A stretch of DNA of 48,070 nt from Enterococcus gallinarum NBRC 100675 (GTDB taxonomy: Bacteria > Bacillota > Bacilli > Lactobacillales > Enterococcaceae), in assembly GCF_001544275.1 (NCBI RefSeq), contig NZ_BCQE01000029.1, positions 1 through 48,070 of the forward strand. The letters are read 5' to 3'. The notes below the pieces were generated by a model. That model saw only the letters and a list, made by a program, of their open reading frames with translations, was not told where the DNA came from and made no database searches. Of the stretch, positions 1 through 8,249 are shown piece after piece. The translations under genes and the position numbers were made by a program. How positions within the stretch are numbered: position 1 is the stretch's first letter; each line of letters opens with the position of its first letter.

Positions 1-19
1 TTTTTTGTGTCTTTTTCAT
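1..19 (-). CDS. Start of a divergent gene, cut by the window edge
   Basis: On the reverse strand an ATG at 19-17 opens a frame reading MKKTQK up to the window edge. It has an AGGAG six bases upstream, read in reverse from about 30 to 26. Six codons do not allow a family call. A divergent gene next to gltB is often a LysR regulator (gltC) in Bacillus, but nothing here shows that. Confidence 0.35.
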
Positions 20-186
20 CGTTTTCTCCTAGCAATAGCAACTAGATGACAGCAACTGATGATAAGAAGCATAGGAGTGACAAAAATGCTGCGCTCTAGG
101 CAATCCTGCTTGCTTTGTCCCAAGGTTTTACCAGTTCAGCGTTTTTGAGAGGAAGCTAGACCAACTTGCAGAAAAAGATTGCAAGA

Positions 187-215
187 TTTACATAGAAAAG
201 GTAAACTGTTAAAAA
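187..215 (+). promoter_or_regulatory. Probable promoter of gltBD
   Basis: TTTACA at 187-192 and TAAAAA at 210-215 are separated by 17 bases, a reasonable sigma-A promoter. It would start transcription near 222, at the edge of the CodY-like palindrome. A weaker alternative is TTGCAG at 166-171 with TACATA at 189-194. Confidence 0.5.
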
Positions 216-219
216 TTGG

Positions 220-234
220 AATATTCAGAATATT
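220..234 (+). promoter_or_regulatory. CodY-box-like palindrome upstream of gltB
   Basis: AATATTCAGAATATT is a perfect 15-base palindrome with one central base. It matches 13 of 15 positions of the Gram-positive CodY consensus AATTTTCWGAAAATT. It lies at the predicted transcription start and just upstream of the gltB ribosome site, where a bound repressor would block initiation. Binding is inferred. Confidence 0.55.
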
Positions 235-252
235 TAAAGAAAGGATGAGGGG

Positions 253-3200
253 ATGAGGGAAAAAGAGACATTAATGTATGATCCTCGTTTTGAAAGTGAT
301 GCTTGTGGCATGGGCTTTATCGTACAAAAAGATGGATTATACTCGAGAAAACTGATTGAAAATGCGTTGACGATGTTAGAACGAATGAATCATCGTGGCG
401 GAACAGGAGCCGAACCAGATACAGGGGATGGTGCTGGTGTGTTGATGGCATTACCTGATCCCTTTTTTCAAGCAATTTCTTTAGCAGCAGAGATTGTTTT
501 GCCGCCGAAAGGTCACTATGCAGTGGGCATGTTTTTTTTGCCACAAGAACGAGAATCTGCAATCAAATTAAGAAAGGCCGTTGCTCAGGATATTCAGCAA
601 ATGGGATTTCGGGTGTTGTGGCAGCGGGAAGTTCCCTATGACTATTCGCAATGTGGTCCAGGAGCACAAAAAGTGATGCCTAGTTTTTGTCAATTCTTTA
701 TTGAAAAACCTCTCGATGTGACAGTGGGCAGAGATTTTGAGGACCGTTTGTATCACTTGCGGCGTCAATTAGAAAAAACCTATGCAGCCAAGGAACTAGC
801 CATCTGCAGTCTTTCTAGCCAAACGATCGTCTATAAAGGCATGTTACATGCTTATCAGGTCGGACTGTTTTATACGGACTTACAAGATCCGCGTATGACT
901 TCCAGTATCGCATTGACTCATTCTCGTTTTTCGACCAATACTTTTCCTAGCTGGAATCGCGCGCAGCCTTTTCGTTTTTTAGCCCATAATGGAGAAATCA
1001 ATACGCTAAGAGGAGCCGAAAATTGGATGCATAGTCATCAAATCGAAGTCTATGATGAGGAAAATTCGGATTCCGCAAAACTTGAGAATTGCATGGAATT
1101 CTTGTATCGCCAAGGGAGAGATTTACCTCAGGCGCTTCTGATGATGGTACCTGAAGCCTGGTCGAAAGAAGCCGGTTTACCAGAAGAACTAGTTGCTTTT
1201 CATGAGTACAATGCTAGTTTTATGGCACCATGGGATGGACCGGCAGCGCTTTGTTTTACGGATGGTGAGCTGGTGGGTGCTGCTTTGGATCGCAATGGGT
1301 TGCGGCCTTCCCGCTATTCAATTACGAGGGATGGCTTAGTTGTCGTAGCATCCGAATCAGGAGTGGTTGATCTACCCGCAGCGGAGGTAGTTGAAAAAGG
1401 GGTTTTAGGTCCAGCCAATATGTTTTTGGTCGATACCAAAAATGGCTTGATTTTGAGAAATAAAGAGATCAAAGAAAAATATGCGCAAGCTCATCCTTAT
1501 CGCGAATGGTTGACAGAAAATTTGTTAACGATGGATGACTTGCCAGAACCCCCATTTTCTGATGGATTATCGGCAGAGACACTACAGCGGTTATGGAAAC
1601 TTCACGGGTACACCGACGAAGTCATCCGGACACTGCTGATCCCTATGGCTCAAACAGGAGAGGAACCGGTTATTTCCATGGGATTTGATTCACCATTAGC
1701 AATCTTAAGTGAACGTCCCCAGTCGCTTTTTACGTACTTTAAGCAACAATTCGCACAGGTAACGAATCCACCAATTGACGCGATTCGCGAAAAGCTAGTA
1801 ATCGGTACAGAATTATTTCTGGGACGAGATGGTGATGTTACAAAAGATCTCAGCCAAAATTGCCATAAATTAAAAATCGCTAGTCCGATTTTAGCCACAA
1901 GCGAGTATCTGAAAATCAAACATCTAAATCAGAAACAACAATCGGCGGCGGTCCTCTCTACTCTTTATTCTGTGACTGGCAATGAGCAGCAAACACTGCA
2001 CCAAGCATTGGACACTCTTTTTAAAGAAAGTGAAGCCAAAATTGATCAAGGGGCCACGATTCTCGTGTTAAGTGATCGCGAACCCATTGCACCACAACTA
2101 GGTAAGATGGCAATTCCTGTCTTGTTGGCTGTTTCGGGTTTGCATAATTACTTGGTACGAAAAGGAAAGCGAGCGCTTGCCTCACTCATTGTTGACACGG
2201 CTGAAGTCTGCGAAGTTCATCACTATGCTATGTTAGTTGGCTACGGTGCCAGTGGGATTCATCCTTACGGGGCTTACGAAACGCTGCATTATTATGACAT
2301 GAGTGATCATGTCGAAAATTATCGACAGGCCTGTGAGAAGGGACTCATAAAGATCATGTCTCGTATGGGAATTTCAACTATTGCCGGTTATCATGGTGCT
2401 CAGCTCTTTGAAGCTGTCGGTATCTCACCACAAGTCACTGAGGTTTATTTTACGGGAACTGTCTCTCGGATTGGCGGACTGTCGTTGAAACAAATCGAAC
2501 AAGAGTATTTTGAGCGATACGAAGCTGCCTATGGTGAAAAACAACAGGATTATCTAGATTCAGGCGGTAGCTTTCAGTTCAAAGCAGAAGGTGAGCATCA
2601 CCTTTTTAATCCAAAAACCATCTATCACTTTCAAAAAGCGGTGCGCACAGGAGATTATCAGTTGTACAAGGAGTATGCAGCTGTCATGAATCAAGAGGCT
2701 TTAAGCACACCAACGACACTTCGTTCACTATGGGAGTTCACACCTTCGCGTCAGCCAATTCCGTTGGAGGAAGTAGAGCCTGCTGTCCAAATCGTCAAAC
2801 GATTCAAAGTAGGAGCAATGTCTTATGGATCGCTAAGTGAGGAAGCTCATAAGTGTATTGCTGAGGCGATGAATGCCATCGGAGCTAAATCAAATAGTGG
2901 AGAAGGCGGGGAACATCGCGAGCGCTTCAAAGCGGTCAACGGTAAAAATTACAATAGTCGGATCAAGCAAGTTGCTTCTGGACGTTTTGGGGTTAATGCG
3001 GAGTATTTGATGAGTGCCGATGAGTTGCAGATCAAGATGGCTCAAGGAGCGAAGCCAGGTGAAGGCGGTCAACTGCCTGGAAATAAAGTTTTTCCTTGGG
3101 TCGCTGAGATTCGCGGATCAACCCCTGGGGTTCGCTTGATTTCACCACCTCCTCATCACGATATTTATTCGATTGAAGATTTGGCACAATTGATCCATGA

Positions 3201-4740
3201 TTTAAAGACCATCAACCCTTATGCGCGAATCAATGTGAAGCTGGTGGCCAGCACAGGTGTCGGAACGATTGCAACCGGTGTTGTCAAGGCAGGTGCTGAT
3301 GTTGTTGTCATATCAGGCTATGATGGCGGTACCGGTGCTTCTCCCCGCAATTCCATCAGAGATGCGGGCTTGCCTTGGGAAATGGGGTTAGCAGAAGCTC
3401 ATCAAACATTGGCACTGAATCATCTTCGTCAGCGGATGACCTTAGAAACGGATGGTAAATTGATGACGGGAAGGGATATTGCGATTGCGGCACTTTTAGG
3501 TGCTGAAGAGTACAGTTTTGCTTCATTGGCCCTTGTTGCGATCGGCTGTGTGATGATGAGAGTCTGCAGTCTGAATACTTGTCCCGTGGGTATTGCTACC
3601 CAAAATCCAGCTTTACGAAAGTTTTTTGCCGGCAAACCGGAACATATTATTCATACTATGTTTTTCTTAGCAGAAGACCTAAGAGAAATCATGGCAGAAT
3701 TGGGTTTTCGTACCATTGATGAGATGGTGGGGCACACAGAAGTCTTGGTACCTCGTTTCATTGCCAAAGGGAAAGCAAAATCATTGGATTTCGCTCGCAT
3801 CTTGGGTACGACACTTCCGATTGCACGTAAAGTGACGGATCCTTTTTTGGAGAAACGACAATGGCCAGAATTGGATAGTTTTGCCAAAGCGGCCATTGAA
3901 AAACAACATCCTGTTGCTATCAGTCAACCGATCAACAATATTCAACGTTCTGTTGGTGCCCGCATAGGGGGATGGATTGCAGAACGCTTTGGGAACTATG
4001 AACTTCCTCCAGGATTGCTGCAATTCAATTATCAAGGAATTGCGGGTCAAAGTTTTGGTGCCTTTGCAACGCAAGGACTTGAGCTGAGATTGGTTGGAGA
4101 AGCCAATGATTACGTAGCCAAAGGATTGAGTGGTGGCCGTTTGATCATTGTTCCGCCAGCAGATGCTAGTTATGATATTGAACGGTCGCCCATTGTAGGT
4201 AATGTGGCTTGCTTTGGGGCAAATCGAGGAGAAGGATATTTCAGAGGTCTGGCAGGAGAACGTTTCTGTGTTCGAAATAGCGGAGCAAAAGTGGTTGTAG
4301 AAGGAATCGGCGATCATGGCTGCGAGTATATGACTGGAGGTGTCGCTGTTATTCTAGGCAAGACGGGCCGCAATTTTGCTGCTGGCATGTCTGGAGGTGT
4401 TGCCTATGTGTACGATCCGGAGCAAACGTTTGCTGCTCAATGCAATTTAGAAATGGTGGAATTATTTAAGGTAGATGAGAGCGGGGATGATGCGGTATTG
4501 AAGGAATTGATTGAGAACCATTTTGCCTATACAGATTCCTTAAAAGCAGCCGAGATTCTAAGCGATTGGCTCTATCATAAGCAGTTGTTCATCAAAGTTT
4601 ATCCTAAGGAATATCATCAAATGGTGGAAGCAACTCATCAATTGGCGCAACAAGGTCTCTCAGGTGATGAACTGATCGCTAAAGCTTTTGAGTCAGTTGT
4701 CGGTCCTCAGTTGACGATCCCAGGAAAGGAGCATGACTAG
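253..4740 (+). CDS. gltB: Glutamate synthase (NADPH), large subunit
   Basis: GltB moves the amide nitrogen of glutamine onto 2-oxoglutarate to make glutamate, working with the small subunit GltD. At 1495 residues it has the usual full length. The N-terminal glutamine amidotransferase domain should be exposed by propeptide removal before Cys18, in SDACGMGF. The central and FMN-binding domains follow, with the GEGGE and KPGEGGQLPG segments. The CX5CX4C cluster in GCVMMRVCSLNTCPVG would ligate the 3Fe-4S centre, and the C-terminal third has the glycine-rich GXGXG-type beta-helix. Start 253 has GAAAGGA 8 bases upstream; the next in-frame ATG, at 274, lacks a good site. gltD follows immediately, so this is a two-gene operon, probably under CodY control. 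Confidence 0.97.
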   Translation: MREKETLMYDPRFESDACGMGFIVQKDGLYSRKLIENALTMLERMNHRGGTGAEPDTGDGAGVLMALPDPFFQAISLAAEIVLPPKGHYAVGMFFLPQERESAIKLRKAVAQDIQQMGFRVLWQREVPYDYSQCGPGAQKVMPSFCQFFIEKPLDVTVGRDFEDRLYHLRRQLEKTYAAKELAICSLSSQTIVYKGMLHAYQVGLFYTDLQDPRMTSSIALTHSRFSTNTFPSWNRAQPFRFLAHNGEINTLRGAENWMHSHQIEVYDEENSDSAKLENCMEFLYRQGRDLPQALLMMVPEAWSKEAGLPEELVAFHEYNASFMAPWDGPAALCFTDGELVGAALDRNGLRPSRYSITRDGLVVVASESGVVDLPAAEVVEKGVLGPANMFLVDTKNGLILRNKEIKEKYAQAHPYREWLTENLLTMDDLPEPPFSDGLSAETLQRLWKLHGYTDEVIRTLLIPMAQTGEEPVISMGFDSPLAILSERPQSLFTYFKQQFAQVTNPPIDAIREKLVIGTELFLGRDGDVTKDLSQNCHKLKIASPILATSEYLKIKHLNQKQQSAAVLSTLYSVTGNEQQTLHQALDTLFKESEAKIDQGATILVLSDREPIAPQLGKMAIPVLLAVSGLHNYLVRKGKRALASLIVDTAEVCEVHHYAMLVGYGASGIHPYGAYETLHYYDMSDHVENYRQACEKGLIKIMSRMGISTIAGYHGAQLFEAVGISPQVTEVYFTGTVSRIGGLSLKQIEQEYFERYEAAYGEKQQDYLDSGGSFQFKAEGEHHLFNPKTIYHFQKAVRTGDYQLYKEYAAVMNQEALSTPTTLRSLWEFTPSRQPIPLEEVEPAVQIVKRFKVGAMSYGSLSEEAHKCIAEAMNAIGAKSNSGEGGEHRERFKAVNGKNYNSRIKQVASGRFGVNAEYLMSADELQIKMAQGAKPGEGGQLPGNKVFPWVAEIRGSTPGVRLISPPPHHDIYSIEDLAQLIHDLKTINPYARINVKLVASTGVGTIATGVVKAGADVVVISGYDGGTGASPRNSIRDAGLPWEMGLAEAHQTLALNHLRQRMTLETDGKLMTGRDIAIAALLGAEEYSFASLALVAIGCVMMRVCSLNTCPVGIATQNPALRKFFAGKPEHIIHTMFFLAEDLREIMAELGFRTIDEMVGHTEVLVPRFIAKGKAKSLDFARILGTTLPIARKVTDPFLEKRQWPELDSFAKAAIEKQHPVAISQPINNIQRSVGARIGGWIAERFGNYELPPGLLQFNYQGIAGQSFGAFATQGLELRLVGEANDYVAKGLSGGRLIIVPPADASYDIERSPIVGNVACFGANRGEGYFRGLAGERFCVRNSGAKVVVEGIGDHGCEYMTGGVAVILGKTGRNFAAGMSGGVAYVYDPEQTFAAQCNLEMVELFKVDESGDDAVLKELIENHFAYTDSLKAAEILSDWLYHKQLFIKVYPKEYHQMVEATHQLAQQGLSGDELIAKAFESVVGPQLTIPGKEHD

Positions 4741-4741
4741 T

Positions 4742-6175
4742 ATGGCAGATCCTTTTGGTTTCTTAAAATATCCTCGGAAAGAAAATCCGTATCGCCCGGT
4801 AGCAGAGCGGATCACTGATTGGCAAGAACTGCAAGAACCATTGCCGGCAAGTGAGCGGCAAGAACAAGCAGCAAGATGTATGAATTGTGGCATTCCTTTT
4901 TGTCATACCGGTTCTTTCTATGGTGGGCAACGGACAGTTTCTGGATGCCCCAACGATAATTTGATTCCTGAATGGAATGATCTTGTTTATCAAAGCAGGT
5001 TTCAAGCGGCTTTTGAACGGTTAGCAAAAACCAATCCATTACCTGAAATGACCGGACGGGTTTGTCCAGCTCCTTGTGAGAAAGGCTGCACGGAGGCACT
5101 AAATGGGAGTGGGGTCACGATTCATGACAATGAGCGTTTTATTATCGACACTGCATTTGAGAATGATTGGGTCCGAGCATCGGGAGAACCGCAAGCAGCA
5201 ACTGGTTTCAAAATCGCCATCATTGGCAGTGGACCAGCTGGTCTCTCCGCTGCTTGGCGATTGAATCAGTTAGGTCATCAAGTGACGGTTTATGAACGCA
5301 GTAATCGTTGCGGGGGGTTGCTGATGTATGGTATCCCTAATATGAAACTAGATAAAACAGTGGTTCAGCGCAGAATCGATTTGATGGCAGAACTAGGCGT
5401 GACGTTCCTAACGAATATCGAAGTCGGCCGCGACATTTCTGCTGAAGAATTAGAAGCTGCTTATGATCGTGTTATTATTTCTACTGGCGCCAGTGTTCCG
5501 CGGGATTTAAACATCCCGGGAAGGTCTTTGACAGGGATTCAGTTTGCTGTTGATTATTTGACAGCAGCAACCAAAGAGGTATTGAACCATGGGAAAGCTG
5601 CAAATGAATCCTTGGCAGGCAAACACGTGGTTGTGATCGGTGGCGGAGATACCGGAAATGATTGTTTAGGGACTGCGATGCGCCAAGGGGCTGCTTCTGT
5701 TCGTCAATTGGAAATCACTCCACAGCTTCCACCACAGCGTTTAGCCGGCAATCCATGGCCCGAATATCCGATGACAGCAAAAATCGGATATGGTCAAGAA
5801 GAAGTTGCTACGGTTCTACAGGAACATACGTATCACAGCATTTCGACGACTGCTTTTGTAGGAGCGGAACGGGGACAGGTGATTGGGATCGAAACAGTCA
5901 AAGTAGATGAGAATTTTCAGCCAATCTCTGGTACAGAGCAAGTGATGAAAGCCGATTTAGTTTTGTTGGCAATGGGCTTCTTAGGTCCAGAAACACACTT
6001 ACTCGACACCTTCAATGTCCGTGAAATCTATGATGATTATACAACCAATAATGAACGGGTTTTGGTAGCTGGTGATGCAAAAAGAGGTCCTAGCTTAGTG
6101 ATTTGGGCAATTCGAGAGGGGCGGCTCGCTGCGGAGAAAGTCGATCAATCGCTGAGGGCCTTGATTTATCAATAA
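4742..6175 (+). CDS. gltD: Glutamate synthase, small subunit
   Basis: GltD passes electrons from NADPH through FAD and Fe-S clusters to GltB. Two cysteine clusters lie near the N-terminus, CMNCGIPFCHTG and CPAPCEKGC. They are followed by an FAD-binding GSGPAGLSAAWRL and an NADPH-binding VIGGGDTGNDC, the standard order for this family. The frame can also open at an ATG at 4733 that overlaps the gltB stop. AAAGGAG is only one base from that ATG but 10 bases from the ATG at 4742, and the family usually starts close to MADPFGFLKYPR, so 4742 is preferred. Length is about 477 residues, which is normal. It is translationally linked to gltB. Confidence 0.96.
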   Translation: MADPFGFLKYPRKENPYRPVAERITDWQELQEPLPASERQEQAARCMNCGIPFCHTGSFYGGQRTVSGCPNDNLIPEWNDLVYQSRFQAAFERLAKTNPLPEMTGRVCPAPCEKGCTEALNGSGVTIHDNERFIIDTAFENDWVRASGEPQAATGFKIAIIGSGPAGLSAAWRLNQLGHQVTVYERSNRCGGLLMYGIPNMKLDKTVVQRRIDLMAELGVTFLTNIEVGRDISAEELEAAYDRVIISTGASVPRDLNIPGRSLTGIQFAVDYLTAATKEVLNHGKAANESLAGKHVVVIGGGDTGNDCLGTAMRQGAASVRQLEITPQLPPQRLAGNPWPEYPMTAKIGYGQEEVATVLQEHTYHSISTTAFVGAERGQVIGIETVKVDENFQPISGTEQVMKADLVLLAMGFLGPETHLLDTFNVREIYDDYTTNNERVLVAGDAKRGPSLVIWAIREGRLAAEKVDQSLRALIYQ

Positions 6176-6218
6176 ATTTAGCAAAAACAACAGGAAAAAT
6201 GCGACAGATATGACAAAT

Positions 6219-6305
6219 AAACCGAAGGCTATCTCTGAGAAGCAATGCGCAATCTTGCGCGAAGGACGAATCGTCCAAGAAGCTTAGCAGGTATCCTTCG
6301 GTTTT
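6219..6305. terminator. Large branched bidirectional terminator
   Basis: AAACCGAAGG at 6219-6228 pairs perfectly with CCTTCGGTTT at 6295-6304, with a T-run on both strands. Inside lie two hairpins, GCGCA/TGCGC at 6247-6260 and GGACG/CGTCC at 6264-6276, and a partial stem CTG..AAGC/GCTT..CAG. The whole can fold as a multi-branch junction. It sits between the convergent gltD and UPF0340 genes, so termination in both directions is the simplest role. Confidence 0.7.
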
Positions 6306-6318
6306 ATTGAATCTTCCG

Positions 6319-6876
6319 TCACATAGCAGATACTTTGTACTGTGCCCGTGGACCGCCGATATATTTAGGGCGTGAGCCTAATGCAGTCACATGAGCTGTA
6401 CCTAACGTTTTGATACTTGGCCGAATAGGGATCTGTACGTGTTTGACATGCATGCCGATGGCAGTATCACCAATATCGATGCCAGCTTTCGCAACGATAT
6501 GCTCCACTTCAACGGGATCATCAAACAAGCGAAATGCTGCTACAGAACAAGCACCTCCCGCATGAAGTGCAGGGATAACTGCCACTTCTTCTAATTGATA
6601 ATACTGAGCAGTGCTACGCTCTACAGCCAATGCACGGTTCAAGTGTTCGCATCCTTGAACTGCTAAGCGAATGCCAAGCGGGTCCAACACCTCTTTAATG
6701 GTCTTAACAATGATGTGGCCTACTTCTTCGCTGGAGTTTTTGCCGATCATCCCGCCAACGACTTCGCTAGTAGAACAGCCTAAAACAAATAAATCATTTT
6801 GCGTTAAGTGTGCTGCGTCAATCACTTCAGTTGTGATGGTTACCAAGTCATTTTTAAGTTGATGAAAATCATTCAT
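6319..6876 (-). CDS. UPF0340 / TIGR01440 family protein
   Basis: This is a protein of about 185 residues of the UPF0340 (YwlG) family, whose biochemical function is not established. Recognisable family segments are [29 protein letters not shown] and the C-terminal [12 protein letters not shown]. The frame extends to an ATG at 6894, but AGAGGT lies 8 bases before the ATG at 6876, so MNDFHQL is taken as the start. The ribosome site overlaps the stop of the upstream ECF gene, and the three reverse-strand genes (kinase, ECF S-component, this gene) look like one transcript. That placement suggests a vitamin-B6-related role, which is inference from neighbours only. Confidence 0.85.
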   Translation of the reverse strand: MNDFHQLKNDLVTITTEVIDAAHLTQNDLFVLGCSTSEVVGGMIGKNSSEEVGHIIVKTIKEVLDPLGIRLAVQGCEHLNRALAVERSTAQYYQLEEVAVIPALHAGGACSVAAFRLFDDPVEVEHIVAKAGIDIGDTAIGMHVKHVQIPIRPSIKTLGTAHVTALGSRPKYIGGPRAQYKVSAM

Positions 6877-6883
6877 TGGAATC

Positions 6884-7363
6884 TTACCTCTCATTCAAAG
6901 AAAATTTTTGCGTTCGTTTTAAATAATTGACAAGCGGAAATGCTACCAATATACCAAAAACATTTTGGAGGCTATTGCTGAGAATCGAAGCAATGCCTGC
7001 TCCAAAGCCAAACATGATGGTCGTTGCTGCGGCATAGCCTAAAATCATCGTCACGCTTCCCAAACAAAGTGCCAGCAGGGGATAGTGACGAAAACGACCA
7101 GTAAGGTAGCCTTGGCAGCCATGGATCAAAATCGAAAACAATGCCCATTCGGGATAACCGGACAAAAAGTCAATCATCCCGCCGCTCAAGCTGCCGACGA
7201 TCGCACCTGAAGGACCGCCTAATAAAAGAGCCGTGGTATAGATGCCGGCTTCGCAAAGGGTCACGACACCTTTTGTCTGAGGAACTGGCAGGACAAATAA
7301 TAAAGAAAGAGCGGTAGTCAGTGCTGTCAGCATAGCTAACGTTGTTAGTTTCTTGGTAGACAT
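6884..7363 (-). CDS. ECF transporter S-component, probably for a B6 vitamer
   Basis: A 159-residue, very hydrophobic protein with about five to six membrane segments, beginning [20 protein letters not shown]. This matches the substrate-binding S-components of energy-coupling factor vitamin transporters, which borrow a shared EcfAAT module encoded elsewhere. The start overlaps the end of the upstream kinase gene by 19 bases, with AAGGGG in the kinase coding sequence as ribosome site. This implies coupled translation. The neighbouring kinase points to pyridoxine/pyridoxal or hydroxymethylpyrimidine as substrate. PdxU-type is favoured and HmpT/ThiW-type remains possible. Confidence 0.85.
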   Translation of the reverse strand: MSTKKLTTLAMLTALTTALSLLFVLPVPQTKGVVTLCEAGIYTTALLLGGPSGAIVGSLSGGMIDFLSGYPEWALFSILIHGCQGYLTGRFRHYPLLALCLGSVTMILGYAAATTIMFGFGAGIASILSNSLQNVFGILVAFPLVNYLKRTQKFSLNER

Positions 7364-8151
7364 GAGCTAACCCCTTTCTTAAAATAAGCAAGTTGATCGA
7401 CATTTCCTAAAGAATCTGTCAGCTGTAGCCCATTTTCGATGCCGGCAAAAACAAAGTCTTTGGCTTGCTGTACAGCATCTTTCATTGAGCGGTCAGTAGC
7501 CAAGAGCGCAGCGATGGCAGCGGATAACGTACAACCGGCGCCATTCGTCGTATGTTTGGGTGATTTTGGTGTCTCAAAAAAGAAAAAGTCATCCCCATCA
7601 TAGAGCAGATCGCAAGCTTGCTGCCCGTTCAGACGAGCGCCACCTTTGATCAACACAAAAACAGGCCCCAGTGCTTTGATTTTTTTGGCAGCTATCTTCA
7701 TTTCTTCCCGAGTAGTAATGGCTTGATTTGCGAAATATTCTGCTTCAACCAAATTGGGAGTAACGATAGTGGCTAAGGAAAATAAGGATTGCAGGGCATG
7801 TTGATACTCTTGATTCGCTTTTGTCTGTCCTTCTTTGAAAGCTAAGACTGGATCTAAGATGATCGGGCAGTCTTGGGTCACTAGGAAATTTTTCACTAAT
7901 TCGATCGTTTCCAGTTTATGTAATAGGCCGATTTTGATGGCTGCTAAACGGGTGAAAGCTGTAACTGAAGCTAATTGGTCCTTCAGTGTGGCAGGAGGGA
8001 TATCATAAATGGTGATTTTCTCATTGATGGCTGCGACACAAGTGAGCACCATGTGACCAAATGTATTGAATTCTTCAAAGGTCTTGATATCTGCAGTGGC
8101 ACCACCACCTGCTAAGCTGTCTAAGCCAGCAATGGTCAATACTTGTTTCAT
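7345..8151 (-). CDS. pdxK: Pyridoxal / hydroxymethylpyrimidine kinase
   Basis: A ribokinase-fold kinase of 268 residues. The N-terminal TIAGLDSLAGGGATADIKTF is the vitamin-kinase substrate region. DPVLAF and the C-terminal TTNGAGCTLSAAIAA form the phosphate anion hole, with a Cys as in the ThiD-like PdxK proteins of Firmicutes. It would phosphorylate pyridoxal or pyridoxine, trapping the vitamin brought in by the adjacent ECF S-component. The start has AAAGGA with normal spacing. It is first gene of the reverse operon pdxK-S-component-UPF0340. By sequence alone a thiamine-pathway ThiD role cannot be excluded; the absence of other thiamine genes favours B6. Confidence 0.85.
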   Translation of the reverse strand: MKQVLTIAGLDSLAGGGATADIKTFEEFNTFGHMVLTCVAAINEKITIYDIPPATLKDQLASVTAFTRLAAIKIGLLHKLETIELVKNFLVTQDCPIILDPVLAFKEGQTKANQEYQHALQSLFSLATIVTPNLVEAEYFANQAITTREEMKIAAKKIKALGPVFVLIKGGARLNGQQACDLLYDGDDFFFFETPKSPKHTTNGAGCTLSAAIAALLATDRSMKDAVQQAKDFVFAGIENGLQLTDSLGNVDQLAYFKKGVSSCLPRN

Positions 8152-8202
8152 TGATTCACATCCTTTAGTCTTTCATTTTATTATAGCGAATGGAGCAAAA
8201 AT

Positions 8203-8228
8203 AAAAACAGCCAATTGGCTGTTTTTTT
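8203..8228. terminator. Bidirectional terminator between zwf and pdxK
   Basis: A perfect palindrome at 8203-8226 has arms AAAAACAGCC and GGCTGTTTTT around AATT, with T-runs on both strands. It ends the reverse transcript leaving zwf. A second partial copy of CCAATTGGCTG follows at about 8236. Confidence 0.85.
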
Positions 8229-8249
8229 ACCCATCCAATTGGCTGCTGC

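Noticed and set aside
3781-4317. 178-codon reverse frame within gltB
   Set aside because: It is antisense to a highly conserved enzyme, has no ribosome site, and its composition follows from gltB codon use.
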